A DNA stretch of 64,000 nucleotides. Source: Rapana venosa. Taxonomy: Eukaryota; Mollusca; Gastropoda; Neogastropoda; Muricidae. Where the stretch lies: contig CM054154.1 of the NCBI GenBank assembly GCA_028751875.1, positions 52,679,476 through 52,743,475 on the forward strand, written 5' to 3'. Made by a program: the position numbers and the translations under genes. The number at the start of each line of letters is the position of its first letter. Within the stretch, counting starts at the first letter, position 1. Below the pieces are notes generated by a model that saw only the letters and a program-made list of their open reading frames with translations, was not told the DNA's origin and did not search any database. Positions 12,391-24,335 of the stretch are shown here, in pieces.

Positions 12391-12761
12391 TATACCATTA
12401 AGGGCACGTGATTTCTCTGCGGAAATTGGGGCTGCTCTCCCCGAAAGGGGCGTCGCCAAAAGAGTAGCCCCACCCTTTTTCTCTTTGCAACGTTTTGTTT
12501 CCCTAAAAGGGGTCCCCTTTTTTCAAAGAATTTTCCAGAAAAAACCCTTTCCGGGGGTTCTTTTACGTGCCTGAAAATTTTGTGTTACACACGGGACCAC
12601 GGTTTATCGTTTCATCCGAAAGACTAGCGCCCAGACCACCACTCATGGTGTAATGGATAGGGGAAAAGTTTCGGGCCCAAACGGGATTCGAACCACCGCA
12701 CACTTCCGACCCGGACTTTTCGCATTCTAGACAAGCAAGTTACCTCTAGACCACCGATCCC
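12391..12761 (-). mobile_element. tRNA-derived SINE, copy 1 of 4
   Basis: The head lies at 12,761 and the AT-rich 3' end at 12,391. On the minus strand an A-box-like TGGTCTAGAGG is followed by a perfect B box, GGTTCGAATCC (complement of 12,684-12,694). The body contains the conserved block 'acacacgggaccacggttta' (plus-strand text) and, near the 3' end, GCGACG and 'AGAGAAATC'. This architecture resembles MetaSINE-type elements with a conserved central domain; that naming is from memory. The 3' half is damaged by homopolymer-type changes. Confidence 0.8.
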
Positions 12762-13170
12762 ACAACTGACGGTCATCCTGTTATCATGAGGATTAATGAA
12801 CATAACTGTCGGGTTGGGCTAGTATATGCTACTGTTGTGGGTATAAACAGTCGATGTTAAGGTGGTTGCAGATGAACTGATACTCTCATTATTTTTCTCT
12901 GTCCCCTGTAACACATACCTTTGCTTGCTGACCAAAGTCAGGCAAATGGTGGTGTTTTTTCACCTGTTTGTCTAATTTTAAAAAACAATTGATTGTGTAT
13001 GGGTATGAGTGTATCTGTACAGTTGAGTATGTGGGTGTTTATGTATGAATGTATAGTATTTTTTGTTGTTAGAATTTATGTACACAAAGGTCTAATTGGC
13101 TTTTTTTTATATGTAAAAACGGTGCACATATGACAAACCGTGACAGGCCCAGAATTGCTATGTATAACTT
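12762..13170. other. Unassigned sequence upstream of the Tx1/L1-like element
   Basis: Clean AT-rich sequence with a loosely TGTG/TATG-repetitive part (12,990-13,060). No coding potential is seen. It could be the 3' UTR of the preceding LINE or a 5' leader of the following one. Confidence 0.35.
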
Positions 13171-13730
13171 AAACCAAACATGAATAGAATAACAGTAGCA
13201 TCATTGAATTGTCAAGGCTTGGGTAATGATAAAAAGAGAAAGGATGTCTTCCAGTTTCTGAGACAGAAACAATAATCCGTCTATTTGTTACAAGATACTC
13301 ATTTCACAAACAAATTAGAGATGTTAATTAGATCAGAATGGGGATATGAATGTGTTTTTGCATCCAAGAATTCTAAGTTCAGAGGTGTAGCATTACTTTT
13401 TACCCTTAACTTTGAATTTAGGATTAAAAAGACAATTAAAGACAGCCAAGATAACTATATTATTTTGAAAAAATATATAATGGGAACAGATTTTGTATTA
13501 GTAAATATTTATGGACTTAATAAGGATAAACCTTTTTTTTTTAAAAGTAATCAATCAAAAAATAAGAACGGATTATTAAATAATAACTAAAAGGAAGGGG
13601 GACGGGGAATTTTAATTTTTAAACCCCAAATTTTCTTATTATCAAAAACAAATAAACTGTAAATAATTTTAAAGCAGTTATTTGAAAGTTTCAAAACCCG
13701 GGCTATGAATGGGGGGAATTTAAAACCAAA
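13171..13730 (+). mobile_element. Tx1/L1-like LINE ORF2, apurinic endonuclease domain
   Basis: The start of the endonuclease reads ITVASLNCQGLGNDKKR from about 13,183, the usual opening (N-C-Q-G-L) of L1/Tx1 endonucleases. A stop at about 13,275 precedes LLQDTHFT, whose conserved catalytic Glu position is Asp here. FVLVNIYG follows at 13,493-13,516. The frame is lost at about 13,540 and the sequence then becomes corrupted. The rest of the element continues at 14,149, 15,338 and 19,590 after three insertions. Confidence 0.85.
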
Positions 13731-14148
13731 AATTTTTGGGAAGAAGAGTACGGCAGGGGAAATAATGTTTTCGGAGACCCCTTTGGCATCTCTAAAAAAC
13801 CCACAAAGAAACAAAAAACGGCTTTAACAGAATCCAGAAAAACCTTTTGGACCCAAAGGAAAAAACTTCTAACTCTTTTAAAAAAGCGAAAAATTTTAAA
13901 TGGAAGGGGCGTCAAAAGACCCAAAGGGAATTAAAAAGGGACTTTTGCGGGGGGGCCGTAAAAAGGGGGAAAAGAAAGGAAACCCAAAGGGAAACTGGGG
14001 GGATAACATCACAAAAGGACGGGCCCAAACTGAAAAAAACCCGAGAAAGGCATAACAGAAGAGGAAGGGGAAACCCTTTTTATCTTTGAGGGGCCCCCAG
14101 GGTCGCAGTTTTAGGGGACAGATGGATAAAAATAAAGATAGATAGAAA
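13730..14148 (+). mobile_element. RTE-like family 2 LINE, 3' end fragment
   Basis: Parallel to 39,130-39,510 almost line by line: 'cggagacccctttggcatct' here against 'cggagactccttgacatctc' there, then the shared 'aacatcac' and 'cgagaaaggca' blocks, and a closing 'gacagatggataaa...gatagatag' tail. It is a 5'-truncated insertion inside the Tx1/L1-like element. Heavily corrupted. Confidence 0.7.
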
Positions 14149-14920
14149 ACCCTCCCCCTGGAAAGAATTTAAAAACCTTTTTTTTTTTTCCCAAAAAGGG
14201 AAATTTAGATTTTTTCTTATTTTCGATTTTTATAACAATTAAAAACACAGACTTTTCTTTTTGGGACAAAGAAGTACCACTCTTTGTTTTTGATAATTTT
14301 GATTTAAAACCCCCCAAAAAAAACCCAAAGGGGTTTTGGGAAAATTTTTAACTCTCCCATTGCTTAAAAAAAAAAATTAGGGTTAAACTATTAAAAATTT
14401 AACAATAAAAAAGGGGTAAAAAGACCCAAATGCGTTTTTTCCAACAATCATGGTTTTAATTAAATCCCAAAAGGGTCAAAAACAGTTTTAAATATAACCA
14501 ATTTTTTCTAGATACTTAAAATGGAAAAAAAGAAGGGAAAACAAATTACCCAAAATTTAAAAAAAAAACAAGAGAAAAATTTATTTTGAAAAAAAAATTT
14601 TTGAAAAAACATCCCACACTTTAGAAAAAACTTTTTTTAATGTAAAGCGGGAACTAAATTTTTGAACAGAAAAAAGGAAAACTGATAAAACAACAAACAA
14701 AAAAAAAAGGGGATTATTCTAAGATCGAGGGCAAAAAGGGCTTTACAAGGGGAGAAAATAAACAAATACTTTTGCTCTTTAGAGAAACGGAATTTTGTTA
14801 GTAAGGAAATGTTAAAACTGACCACAGACAAGGGAGTTACTTTGATAAAAACAGAAGGTATGTTTAGAGAAACAAAAGCATTCCATAAAAAATATACCAC
14901 TTCTTATATTTATTTTCATT
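14149..14920 (+). mobile_element. Tx1/L1-like LINE ORF2, endonuclease-RT linker
   Basis: Mostly corrupted, but from 14,720 it reads as an L1-like linker: 'FCSLEKRNFVSKEML', then a segment matching the usual KYF-LEKRN...E-Y-LY pattern. The frame is open from 14,809 to the SINE insertion point at about 14,920. Confidence 0.7.
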
Positions 14921-15337
14921 TATACCACTTTGTCACGAGATTTCTCTGCGTGAAATTTGGGTTGCTCCCCCCCCCCCCCCCCCCCCCCCCCGGGAGAGCG
15001 CGTCGCCACAAGAGCAGCGCCACCCTTTTTTTTCTTGTTTGTTTTTGGTCTGCAACTATATTTGTTTCCCTATCAGAGTGGCTTTTTTTCTAAGAATTTT
15101 GCCAGGGACAACTCTCTTGGTGTTGCCGTGGGTTCTTTTACGTGCGCTGAATAATTTTGTGTAACACACGGGACCTCGGTTTATCGTCTCATTCGAAAGA
15201 CTAGCGCCCAGACCACCACTCATGGTCTAATGGATGGGGGGAAAGTTTCGGGCACAAACGGGATACGAACCACCGTACACTTCCGACCCGGACTTTTCGC
15301 TTTCTAGACAGGCGCCTTACCTCAAGACCACCGATCC
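14921..15337 (-). mobile_element. tRNA-derived SINE, copy 2 of 4
   Basis: Same family and orientation as copy 1, inserted into the Tx1/L1-like ORF. The B box is one base off consensus (complement of 15,261-15,271). The conserved central block is intact ('ataa..cgaggtcccgtg' on the minus strand). The usual short CTCTCCC run near the 3' end has become a C25 tract at 14,967-14,991. No clear target-site duplication is visible. Confidence 0.9.
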
Positions 15338-16388
15338 ACCGATGTCCTTCCAAAATTAACTAAAATGGAATCAGACCAGCTGGAATGATTTATCACCCTA
15401 GAAGAAGCCTCAAAAGTACTGAAAAATATGAAAAACGACAAAAACCTTGGAATATACGACTCACTGGAAATTTTTCAAAATTATTTTGGAGGCAAATAGG
15501 GATTTTGTGATTCGTTCACTAAATGAAGGTTTTGTAAATGGGGACATGTCTATCTCACAAAAAGAAGAGCTAATAATTTGTCTACCAAAAGGGGATAAAT
15601 CCAGGGAATATGTAAAGAATTGGAGGCTGATTTCATTCCTAAAATTAATGCGACATATAAAATAGGCTCTTCATGCATTGCAAACACAATTAAAAACGTT
15701 TTACCAAAGTAAACTAATGAGGTCCAAACTGGATTTGTACCAGGGAGATATATAGGAGATACTATACGAACACTATATGATTTAATACACTATTTAGAGG
15801 GAAAACAATTGCCTGGCTTACTGGTGTCAGTAGACTTCGAGAAGGCATTGGATTCTGTAGACTGGAGATTTATGCAAAATGTTTTAAAATACTTTGGTTT
15901 TGGGAAGGGGTTGCAAAAGTGGGTGTCTGTCTTTTATAAAATGTTACATAAATTCATATGTAACTGTGAATAGAAAGGTATCTTCAAGATTCTATATGCA
16001 AAGGGGATGCTGTCAAGGTGACCCAATATCTCCATATCTCCTTTTTCTGTGTGCGGAAATACTTGCCCACATGATAAGGGAACAAACGGATAGTAAGGGC
16101 ATAAAAATAGCAATTACTGAACTAAAGATATGTAAATTATGCGGGATGATACTCAGTCACTCTAGGGGAGACCAACATTTATAATGCTTTTCAAACCCAT
16201 GAACCTTTGAGGATATGTCGGGGTTTAAAGTTAAAACTTAATAAAACCAAAAATGCTTCCCTGGGAGCAAAAAGAATTCACTGATAACCACTTACACACA
16301 AAAAATGCGTGGAATCCAAAGAATTAAAATCCTTGGAATCTGTTACAACATTTCCAAAATAGGACGAAGAAAAAAATAACTGAAAACT
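15338..16388 (+). mobile_element. Tx1/L1-like LINE ORF2, reverse transcriptase core
   Basis: Continues directly from the linker after the SINE. In order: the 'LEEASKVLKNMKNDKNPG' region, an LPKGDKSR motif, a TGFVPGRYIGDTIR segment, and the palm motif A LLVSVDFEKALDSVDW (about 15,818-15,870). RGCCQGDPISPYLLFLCAEI follows after a frameshift at about 15,945. The catalytic YADD position (about 16,150) reads YAG followed by a stop, so the polymerase is dead. It ends at about 16,388, where RTE sequence begins. Confidence 0.9.
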
Positions 16389-19300
16389 ATGTAAGTTTCC
16401 CCGGGGTTCCCGGTATGCTTGCAAGCGAGCTTGCAAGAATAGGAACCTCCGCCACCCAGGCATGACGTAAAAGCGACTAAGGAGGCCCCTTTTCCCCTGG
16501 GAAAAAGGGGGTTTTGACACAGGGCTAAAAACCCCTGTCTGAAAAAGAACTCCGTTACGGAAACCTTAACAGCAATCACTCGTGCCAACTCATCTTGGGA
16601 GATCTGGACCTTCAAGGAAACCTATGACGCGCTGCAGCCAAACCCGTCGGAAGCTGCAGGCTGACGACCCCTCATAAAGGGGGAATGCCCCTGTGAAGTC
16701 CCCGAGGTTTTTGGGCACGTGGGCCCGGTCCTCCTTGGAACAGGGAACCCGTGAGGACCCTCTGGAAACCGAACGGGTGGACAGGCAGTGAGGGAGAACA
16801 GATATCGCCTCACACTCCTGGCATGTCCTGAGTCCGGTGGAATGGTCAGGGGTGACAAGATTACAGTCAGGAAAACTTTGCTCTACTCCAGAAAAAGTGA
16901 AGAAGACCGCACGAACTGGGTAGGTCTTCTGTCCAAGGGCAGGCAGCCAAGACTGCGAATGGGAGCCTGTTTCAGCCCCGATCATCACCGCTCGTTGATC
17001 GCGCTTCCAGAAGGTGTCCCTTGTCATGTGCTACGCCCCAAACCAACACCGCGGAGAGGAAGACAGGACAAACTTTTTACACCCAGGTCCAGTCGGGGGT
17101 AGACAAGATTCCGAGAGGACTGCCCCCACCCCTCATGGGGACATAAAAACGCCAAGGTCGGGACTGACAACATGATGAGTGGGGAAGGGGACAACAGGGG
17201 CTTGGAAATATAAATGAAAAGGGAGAAATGCTTGCGATTTTGTGCTACCAACAGTTTTGGTAATTGGAGCACGTTTTTCCCCACACAAGGTTTTCACAAA
17301 GCCACTGGGCTCCCCCCCCAAACAGGGGAACCAATAGACCACGTCATGGTAAACCCAACGCTACCGGAGCTCCCTACAAACGTGAAGTAAGACGCGGAGC
17401 AGACAAGGGTCAGACCACATCTTGTGGTCACCAAGTCAAATGCCTTGTCCTGCGAGAAAGATCTGCAGACCCAAAGGAAAAATTTTCAACGTTTGAATTG
17501 AAACAGAAGACAAAAAAGAAAGATTCAACCCCAAATTCACAACCCAAGTGCTCCAGTCGGGGAGACAGAAAACAGTGGAACACAAATGGACCACCTTCAA
17601 AGACCCATTGTGGAGCCGTATGAGGTTTTGGACAATCACAGACAATAGGAAGCCCATGGATCAAGGATGAGACCTGGAAGAAAGTCGAGGGAGAAGGTAG
17701 CCAAACAAGAGCGAACCGACAACGACCCCCCAAAAGAAGGCGAGCAACACCCCAAGTACTCCATACTCCCAAAGAACCAAAAATGAGCTACGAGAAACCC
17801 AAACGAGCTCGCATCAATACCATCGCAAGAGGCAAAGGGGCCCTGCTGGAAAGGGAGACCAAGACCCTGTAGCCACCCCCAGACTTCTTAGCGGCGTCGC
17901 ACAACCCAAAGGGGACCTGTCAAGAAAAGGAAGAAGCTTCTCACCTCTATTGAAGACCACTAAAAGATGGAAAGAGCATTTTCAGGAGGTCTTGAATCGA
18001 CCAGCCCCAGAGGAACGACCTCAGCTGGAGCCAGGGGACCCTCTCGACATCAACATTGGAGAGATCACCAAAACAGAGATCCGAAAGGCCATCAGCAGCT
18101 TGAAGAATGGCAAGGCTGCTGGCATTGACAACATTCCGGCAGAAAGTCTTGAAGGAAGGGGGTAGTGACATCGTTGACGAGTTACACCACTTGCTCAACC
18201 TGATCTGGACAACTTGGGAGGTGCCAGCAGAATGGAAAAAGGGCCTGCTTGTGAAGCTCCCCAAGCACGGCGACCTCTCCCAGTGTGGAAAGTGGCGAGG
18301 TATCACCCTGTTGTCCATCCCAGCAAAGTCCTCACAAGAGTCCATCCTGGACCGAATGAAAGATGCTCTCGACAAGACTCTTCGAGATGAACAGGCAGGC
18401 TTCAGAAAAGAACGTTCCTGTACCGACCAGATTGCAACCCTCAATCATCGTGGAACAGTCCATAGAATGGCAGTCACCTCTCTACGATGCTTCATCGATT
18501 TTTGAGAAGGCTTTTGACAGCGTGGACAGACAACCCAAACGGAACATCCTCTCCACTATGGGTGCCATCAGAGTTGGGAACATATAAGACAACTTTACGA
18601 AGGATTCTCCTGCCGGGCATCCACGGTGGAAGACTCTCCGCAGCTTTGGGATCTCCTTCTGGCATCAGACAGGCGCTTGTTGCTCCACTTTCCTTCCTTG
18701 TGGTGCTGGACCGGGTGACAAGGACGGCCTACGCAAGTTCCAGGAAAGGTATCCAATGGAAATCTCATGACAAAGCTGGAAGATCTCGTTTTGCTGAGAC
18801 CTGGCTCTGCTAAATTTCCCACCGCCTGCAGCACATCCAAAGCAAAGTCACTGCCTAGATACCACAGCTAGACGTGTGGCCTCAGGGTCAGTCAAGAGAA
18901 GAATCAAGCTACTGCGTACCAACAACCAGCAAAAGGCTCCTGTCACATCTCTGGAAAGCAGTAGAGGATGTCAGTGAATTTGTGTACCTGGGCAGTAAGA
19001 TCAGCCAGATAGGAGGCACAGACAAGACATCAAGGCAAGAATAAGAAAGCACGCCAAGGATTTTGCCATCTTGAAACCCGTATGGAGAACAAAATGCGAT
19101 CTCCACAACTCCAACTCAGGATCTTCAACTCCAACGTTAAGTCTGTGCTTCTCTACGGGTCAGAAATTGGCGGGTCATCAACACCAGCTCCTCCAAGATC
19201 CAGACTTTCATCAACGGATGTCTCCGGCAGTCCTTCATCTCAGATGGTTCGACAGAGTACCAAGTACCGACCTGTGGATAGGGCGAACCAACAGCCTATG

Positions 19301-19589
19301 GAAGTCCAAGTAAGGCGGCGAAAGTGGCGTTGGGTCGGCCACACCTTATGGAAGGATCCTTGCAACATCACCCGACAAGCGCTCGAGTGGAAGCCGCAGG
19401 GGAAAAGGAAGAGAGGGCGCCCCAAACAGACCTGGAGGAGAAGCCTGCATAGTGAGCTGAGAGACTCCAGCCTGACATGGGAAGAGGCCAAGACCCTTGC
19501 CAGAGACAGGAGAAGGTGGAGGGACGCTGTTGAGGCCCTATGCTCCACTAGGAGCTATAAGGACTAAGAAGAAGAAAAGAAGAATATGA
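16389..19589 (+). mobile_element. RTE-clade LINE, nearly full length, inserted in the Tx1/L1-like element
   Basis: About 3.2 kb. A 5' leader (16,390-16,860) is followed by an endonuclease remnant, with the FFPTQGFHKAT...IDHV segment at 17,260-17,350. The linker and RT start at about 17,950: NGKAAGIDNIP (18,105-18,138), PKHGDLSQCGKWRGITLLSI, DEQAGFRKERSCTDQIATL, then a frameshift into FEKAFDSVDRQ (18,503-18,535). The FADD site (about 18,790) is destroyed by small deletions. The C-terminus keeps RRRKWRWVGH and KRKRGRPKQTWRR to the stop at 19,565. A possible target duplication is 'tatgtaagttt' before and 'tatgaagttt' after the element. Motif spacing matches the RTE clade. Confidence 0.92.
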
Positions 19590-21010
19590 AGTTTAAAAAA
19601 ACTATTTAAAATATGGCCAAAAAGATTAATAACACCTTCGGATAGAGTAGCAGTGCTTAAATAACTAGAACTCTCAAAGTTAGTATACGTATGGATTTTA
19701 TTGCCAAATCCTCCAGATGCTCAAGTTGCCCAGTTGCAAAACAATGGATAAAATAAGATAAAAAAAAAAGGGAATATTTGGTGCAAAGCATTCAAAAGGC
19801 GGAATACGTATACCCAAAAATCAGAGTATATTTTACAATCACTGAAACTTGCGTGGATTTTAAAAGTTTATACACCCGAAACAAAGTGGAGATTAAAAAG
19901 TGCATTTTACTGTGTACTGATATAATGATGTAGATTGGATGGGGTCAAAACTGTTTTCAAAATGTAAAAAACCCAAAGCATTTTGAAAGACGTGTTTCGC
20001 TCATATGAAACATTTTGCAGACAAGTGGATCCAAAGGATAAGTAACAGATTTTGGCAGAACAAGTTTTTCACAATGAAAAATTCAAAGTGGTAGACCAAT
20101 GCATTTATCATAAAAAGTGAGCTTAAAACAAATTACTTTTGGTTAAACACTTACTGAAAGATAATGGTGATTTCATAACTCATGAAAATTTATCAAACAA
20201 ATGAAGTACAAACATTAACTTTTTGCATTATATTAGCTGTAAATAATCAACCCAAGACTATGCGAGAATTAAAAATATAAAACTGGATGGCAACTTAAGT
20301 AAGGACAGGACTAATACTCTAGAGATTATATCAAAAGCTGATAAAGGATCCCATATTTATTATGATGAAATGATTAGCAAAATAGAAATTCTCGACATTA
20401 AATCTTTCGTGAATTGGGAGAGACAGCTTAACATTCCAATAGACTGGCACAGAGTATTAAAATTGACAAATAAAATTAAAGAAATTAAATTGAAATGGTT
20501 TCAAATAAAGACTTGGTATAGAATATTAGTCACGAACACAAAATACTAAAGCAAATGAAAGTTACAGATAATGACAACTGCAATTTTTGTGCCAAGGCAA
20601 AAGACACCATAAACCATTATTTATGGGAGCGTCAGTATGTACAGAGTTTCTGGAAAGAACTTGAAGTGACTTTAAAACACAACTGCTATCATTGCGAGAG
20701 ATTGAACCTTAATGTGGAACTAGTGATTTTTGGCACTGATGCAATTTTAAAAACTGATGAAGTGTTTGACTTAATAATACTGTTAGCAAAGTTCTATGTT
20801 CACAAATATTGGATTGGTAAAACAAAACCTAATGTTGGGGTTTTTTCTGGATGACCTAAAATAGAAAATATGAAATGGAAAAGCTGGAGCACTGCAAACA
20901 AATGCAGTTTACTAATTTTCAGGAAAAAAATGGTTTCAGTACATAAACTTAGTAGAAAGTTGAGTACGATTTCAAAATATTACTAAAATTCTGAATGTAA
21001 TTTATAAATC
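19590..21010 (+). mobile_element. Tx1/L1-like LINE ORF2, C-terminal part
   Basis: Resumes the element cut at 16,388. LFKIWPKRLITPSDRVAVLK (about 19,602) fits the 'thumb' region after the RT. The ORF at 20,555-20,854 carries the C-terminal zinc-knuckle-like CNFC...HYLWE...Q block, with the usual second Cys of HLFWEC replaced by Arg. The last coding text reads YKSCLDNDNYD with a stop near 21,034. With insertions removed, the element is about 3.8 kb, right for a single L1/Tx1-type ORF2. No ORF1 was found. Confidence 0.82.
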
Positions 21011-21489
21011 TTGTCTTGACAACGACAATTATGATTGAATTTTTTTGGTACTCATTGTAGCTAGTAGCCTTGTATGCCTGTAAAATGGAAATGATGTAAT
21101 ATTGTCTGGATGAAAAGTCAATTGCTTTGTTTTGAAATGCATATGTGTGCCAATCAAAAAGATATATCTGACGAAATCAGGCAAGCTTTCTTCTTTCCTG
21201 TTTGCACATGTCTGACGATCGACAATGATCTTATAGCTCTTTTCAAAATCTTCCTTTTCAACAATCACATGAATATCAAAGCAACCTACACGATCTTTGT
21301 ACAAATAAACTATTACATCAATGATCTATATAATTGAAACATTTATCAAATTTACCATGTAGATCGATAATATTGTCGATTCTTGACAAGCTCAGTTTGT
21401 GATGGTTGTTTGTCCTTGCCCCTGTATTACTGAACTTTCCATGATTTGAACTCTTCATTTTTATTGATTTGCATGGTAATGACTTTTTT
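21011..21489. other. 3' flank of the Tx1/L1-like element
   Basis: AT-rich sequence without a credible frame. Part is presumably 3' UTR; no poly(A) or simple tail marks the end. It ends where the endonuclease text of the family 2 element begins. Confidence 0.4.
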
Positions 21490-23110
21490 TTTAAGAACAG
21501 AGGCAAACAAGATTTGGAAGGGGATATGTGGCAAATACTGCAACCATGAGATCAATGAAAGAGGCTTGAGGCGCTTAGAATTTGCCAGTTGCGACAACCT
21601 GAAGGTAGTAAACACATTTGGTCCACCAAACCATCTAGATGCTGGACATTGCATGGCCTAAAAGGAGATCATCCCAATCCAATAGACTACATCATGGTCC
21701 AACAACGCTTTCAATCAAGTGCCAATGTTGCAAAGACCAAGAGCTTTCCAGGAGAAGACATTGGAAGCAACCATGAGCTTGTGATGATGACGTTTAGACT
21801 CTGCTTTAAGAGAATTAAGAGGCAGGGAAATTTAGGGATAAAGTGCAATCTTGAGAAAGTCAAGGACACAATCATAGCAGAAAACCTCAAAGCAATAATA
21901 GGTGGAAAATTTGCCCCACTCCTTGTTCTCGATAACTAGGACACCAGGGTAGATACCTTGATCAAAAGCTTTAACACTGCGATGACTGAAACAGCTAATG
22001 GTATCTTTGGCAAACACCGGCCAACAAAAAAGCCCTGGGTCACAGAAGACATTCTCAAGCTGTGTTACAAACACAGAGAGCTGAAGCAAAAGAGGAAGGT
22101 GCAAAGCTATACAGAGAAGCCAATCAACAAGTTAAAAAAGGCATGAGAAAAGCAAAGGAGACATGGATTGAAGAACAATGCAAATACATCGAAGAAAACC
22201 TGCAAAATAACAACAGCAAGAAAGCCTACCAGCTGGTGAAAGACCTGAAAAGATCAAAACAAGGAGAACCACTACCATCCAAGACAAAGCAGGGAAATGT
22301 CTCACAGAAGATCAAGATATTTTAAAGAGGTGGACAGAGTACTGCTCTGAATTGTACACTCACACAGCCACAGGAGACCCCAAGGTGTTAAATGTCCCTC
22401 CACCAACCAACATCAGCAGCTACCCCATTCTACTGGAAGAAGTTAAAAGTGAAGTAAGATCACTAAAAAGAGAGAAGTCAGCAAGAGTGGACAATATTCC
22501 ATCAGAACCTTGGACATAATCCCTGATCATCACTCTCCCAAAGAAAGGCAACCTACAACTATGTCAAAACTACCATACCATCAGCCAGATCAGCTGACCA
22601 AGCAAAGTCATGCTCAGAATCTTCCTGAACAGACTAAAGGCTCAAGCTTAGAACATCATCAAAGAAGAACAGACAGGTTTAAGAGCAGGACGGAGTAGAA
22701 CCAAACAAATGTTTAACCTTAGAATACTCTGAGAGAAATACTTGCAACACCAACGTCTTTGGAGACTTTTAGAAGGTGTTGGACAGAGTCTGGCATGCAG
22801 CTCTGTGGGCAACCATGAGGCTGTAAAACATCAATGGGAACCTGATCATAACCATAAAATGTTTCTATGACAAGGGGAACTAGCACAGTCCACTACGACA
22901 ACAACGTAAGAGAGTGGTTCAGAACCACAACTGGATTACGCAAAGGATGTCTGCTCTCTCCCACCCTATTTAATATCTACTTATGCATAATAATGGCTGA
23001 CACACTTGAAAATCATGAGGAAACAGTCAGCTTTTGGAGGCAGGGCAATTACAAACTTAAGTTTTGTGGATGACATTGATGGCCTAGCTGAAGAGCAAAA
23101 GCTAGTCAAC
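21490..23110 (+). mobile_element. RTE-like family 2 LINE: endonuclease end to RT palm
   Basis: 5'-truncated. The endonuclease part has KGDHPNPIDYIMVQ (about 21,662-21,702) and GSNHELVMMTFR, where the catalytic SDH Asp has become Asn. A Lys-rich linker (KKPWVTEDILKLC, 22,029-22,067) follows. The RT shows RTKQMFNLR, then VFGDF-K-VLDRVWHAALW around 22,770-22,810 and RKGCLLSPTLFNIYL (22,939-22,983). The catalytic FVDDIDGL (about 23,060-23,084) is intact. Several frameshifts and stops make it dead. The element is interrupted at about 23,112 and resumes at 25,012. The family is RTE-like by motif order; its exact clade is not settled. Confidence 0.85.
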
Positions 23111-23139
23111 TTGGTAAATAATAATGATAATAATAATAA

Positions 23140-23192
<53 letters not shown>

Positions 23193-23465
23193 ATACTAAT
23201 AACACATGGAATTTATATAGCGCTATATCTTGCAGAAAACAAATCAAAGCGCTTTCATTCATCTTAGTCATTCACATGCAGCCAGTTACAATTAATAGGG
23301 TGGTGGGTTTGTTTGTTTTTACAAATTCAAATGTCTACACACACACCCTTGCACGCATGCACGCACACACATGCACACTCACGCACACACATAACAGATT
23401 TTTGTTGTTCCTGTTCAAGTTAAATTTGATTCCCTTTGATTTCTTAACATGATATAATTCTTTTT
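23111..23465 (-). mobile_element. L2-type 3' end with TAA/TAG microsatellite
   Basis: A (TAA)n then (TAG)n run at 23,116-23,195 is followed by the reversed L2 tail ('ggaatttatatagcgctata' at 23,209-23,228). Next come the L2 3' UTR and a CA-rich patch (23,335-23,393). Inserted in the RT frame of the family 2 element, opposite orientation. Confidence 0.85.
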
Positions 23466-23471
23466 TAAAAC

Positions 23472-23742
23472 CAGCCGCCTTGGCGCAGTGGTTAGCGCCT
23501 TGGGTTACGGACTGGAAGGTCGCGGGTTCGATTCCCATAAGAGTCATAGGGATTTTTCGGACTCCGGCCGGCTCCTACCCAGAGTGAGTGTGCTGTGGGC
23601 TCAGTGGGAAGACTGGGACCACACAGTCGAGCTTCATCCGCTTAACGGATGCGAGTTTGAGAGTGTTGCTCAAATTACCTGACCAACACTGCAGGTGTCT
23701 GTATCTCTCGGGCTCGGTTGACGCCGGGATATATTATGATAG
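23472..23742 (+). mobile_element. tRNA-derived SINE (second SINE family)
   Basis: A clear Pol III internal promoter: A box in TGGCGCAGTGGTTAGCGC starting at 23,481 and B box GGTTCGATTCC at 23,525-23,535, spaced as in a tRNA. The body is unrelated to the four-copy SINE family, and the end reads 'gccgggatatattatgatag'. It is inserted next to the L2 3' fragment. A damaged partner is at 3,890-4,190. Confidence 0.9.
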
Positions 23743-23794
23743 TAAGCGTAGAGTACAACCCTGTCAAGTAGTCTCAAAGCATATGCACTTCCAC

Positions 23795-24335
23795 AGAAGC
23801 ATAATTACGTCATCCTCATTGTCATTGATCATCATGCAATTAAAAAAATTGCCTCTGATTCGGTGGTCCCAGTTTCTCTGGTCTCATGGTGACCTCAGAT
23901 TCGGTTTGCCCATACACTTCTGTGCCTGTGGTGAGTTTGTGTCAAAGCCTTTGGGGTTGGAGGTTCGCGGGGGACGGTCGTTGGAGGGACGTTGTGGTGG
24001 TTGCCACCTCTGGTGGGCAACTCACTCAGTCTGGCTCCGCGACTGAGCTAATACTGTCGTTAGAGGGGGCTTAGTAGGTGGTGTCCTGCGTATGTTAGCT
24101 CAGAACAGGCACCACTGAACACCGCCAAAGTGACCCAGCAGCAGTGCAGGGCCCCTCTGGCTGGTGACCCCACGGCGGCCTGATAGTGATGGGCTCCCTG
24201 TGGACTTCCGACCCTGAGGATGAGACATAACAAATCTGGGTATGGCTGTGGCGGGGAGATTGGAATGAGCGGCGTGGGAACAGTAGGACGGAGGACATCA
24301 CAGAAGATGAGGCAGCAAAAAAAAAAAAAATCTTT
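23795..24335 (+). mobile_element. Unclassified poly(A)-ended interspersed repeat
   Basis: About 540 bp ending in A14 at 24,319-24,332. It contains short blocks such as 'gcaggtttg'-free GC-rich text, 'ctggtgaccccacggcggcc' (24,160-24,179) and 'gatgagacataacaaatctg'. The poly(A) end suggests LINE-mobilised RNA, but no tRNA boxes or coding sequence were identified. The left boundary is uncertain. Confidence 0.5.

Noticed and set aside
12684..12694. Functional tRNA gene at the B box
   Set aside because: The box belongs to a SINE head. No complete cloverleaf with matching acceptor stem could be assembled here, nor at 23,481-23,545.
23006..23452. 148-residue ORF with poly-Ser/Asn
   Set aside because: Chimera of family 2 RT text and the translated TAA/TAG repeat.
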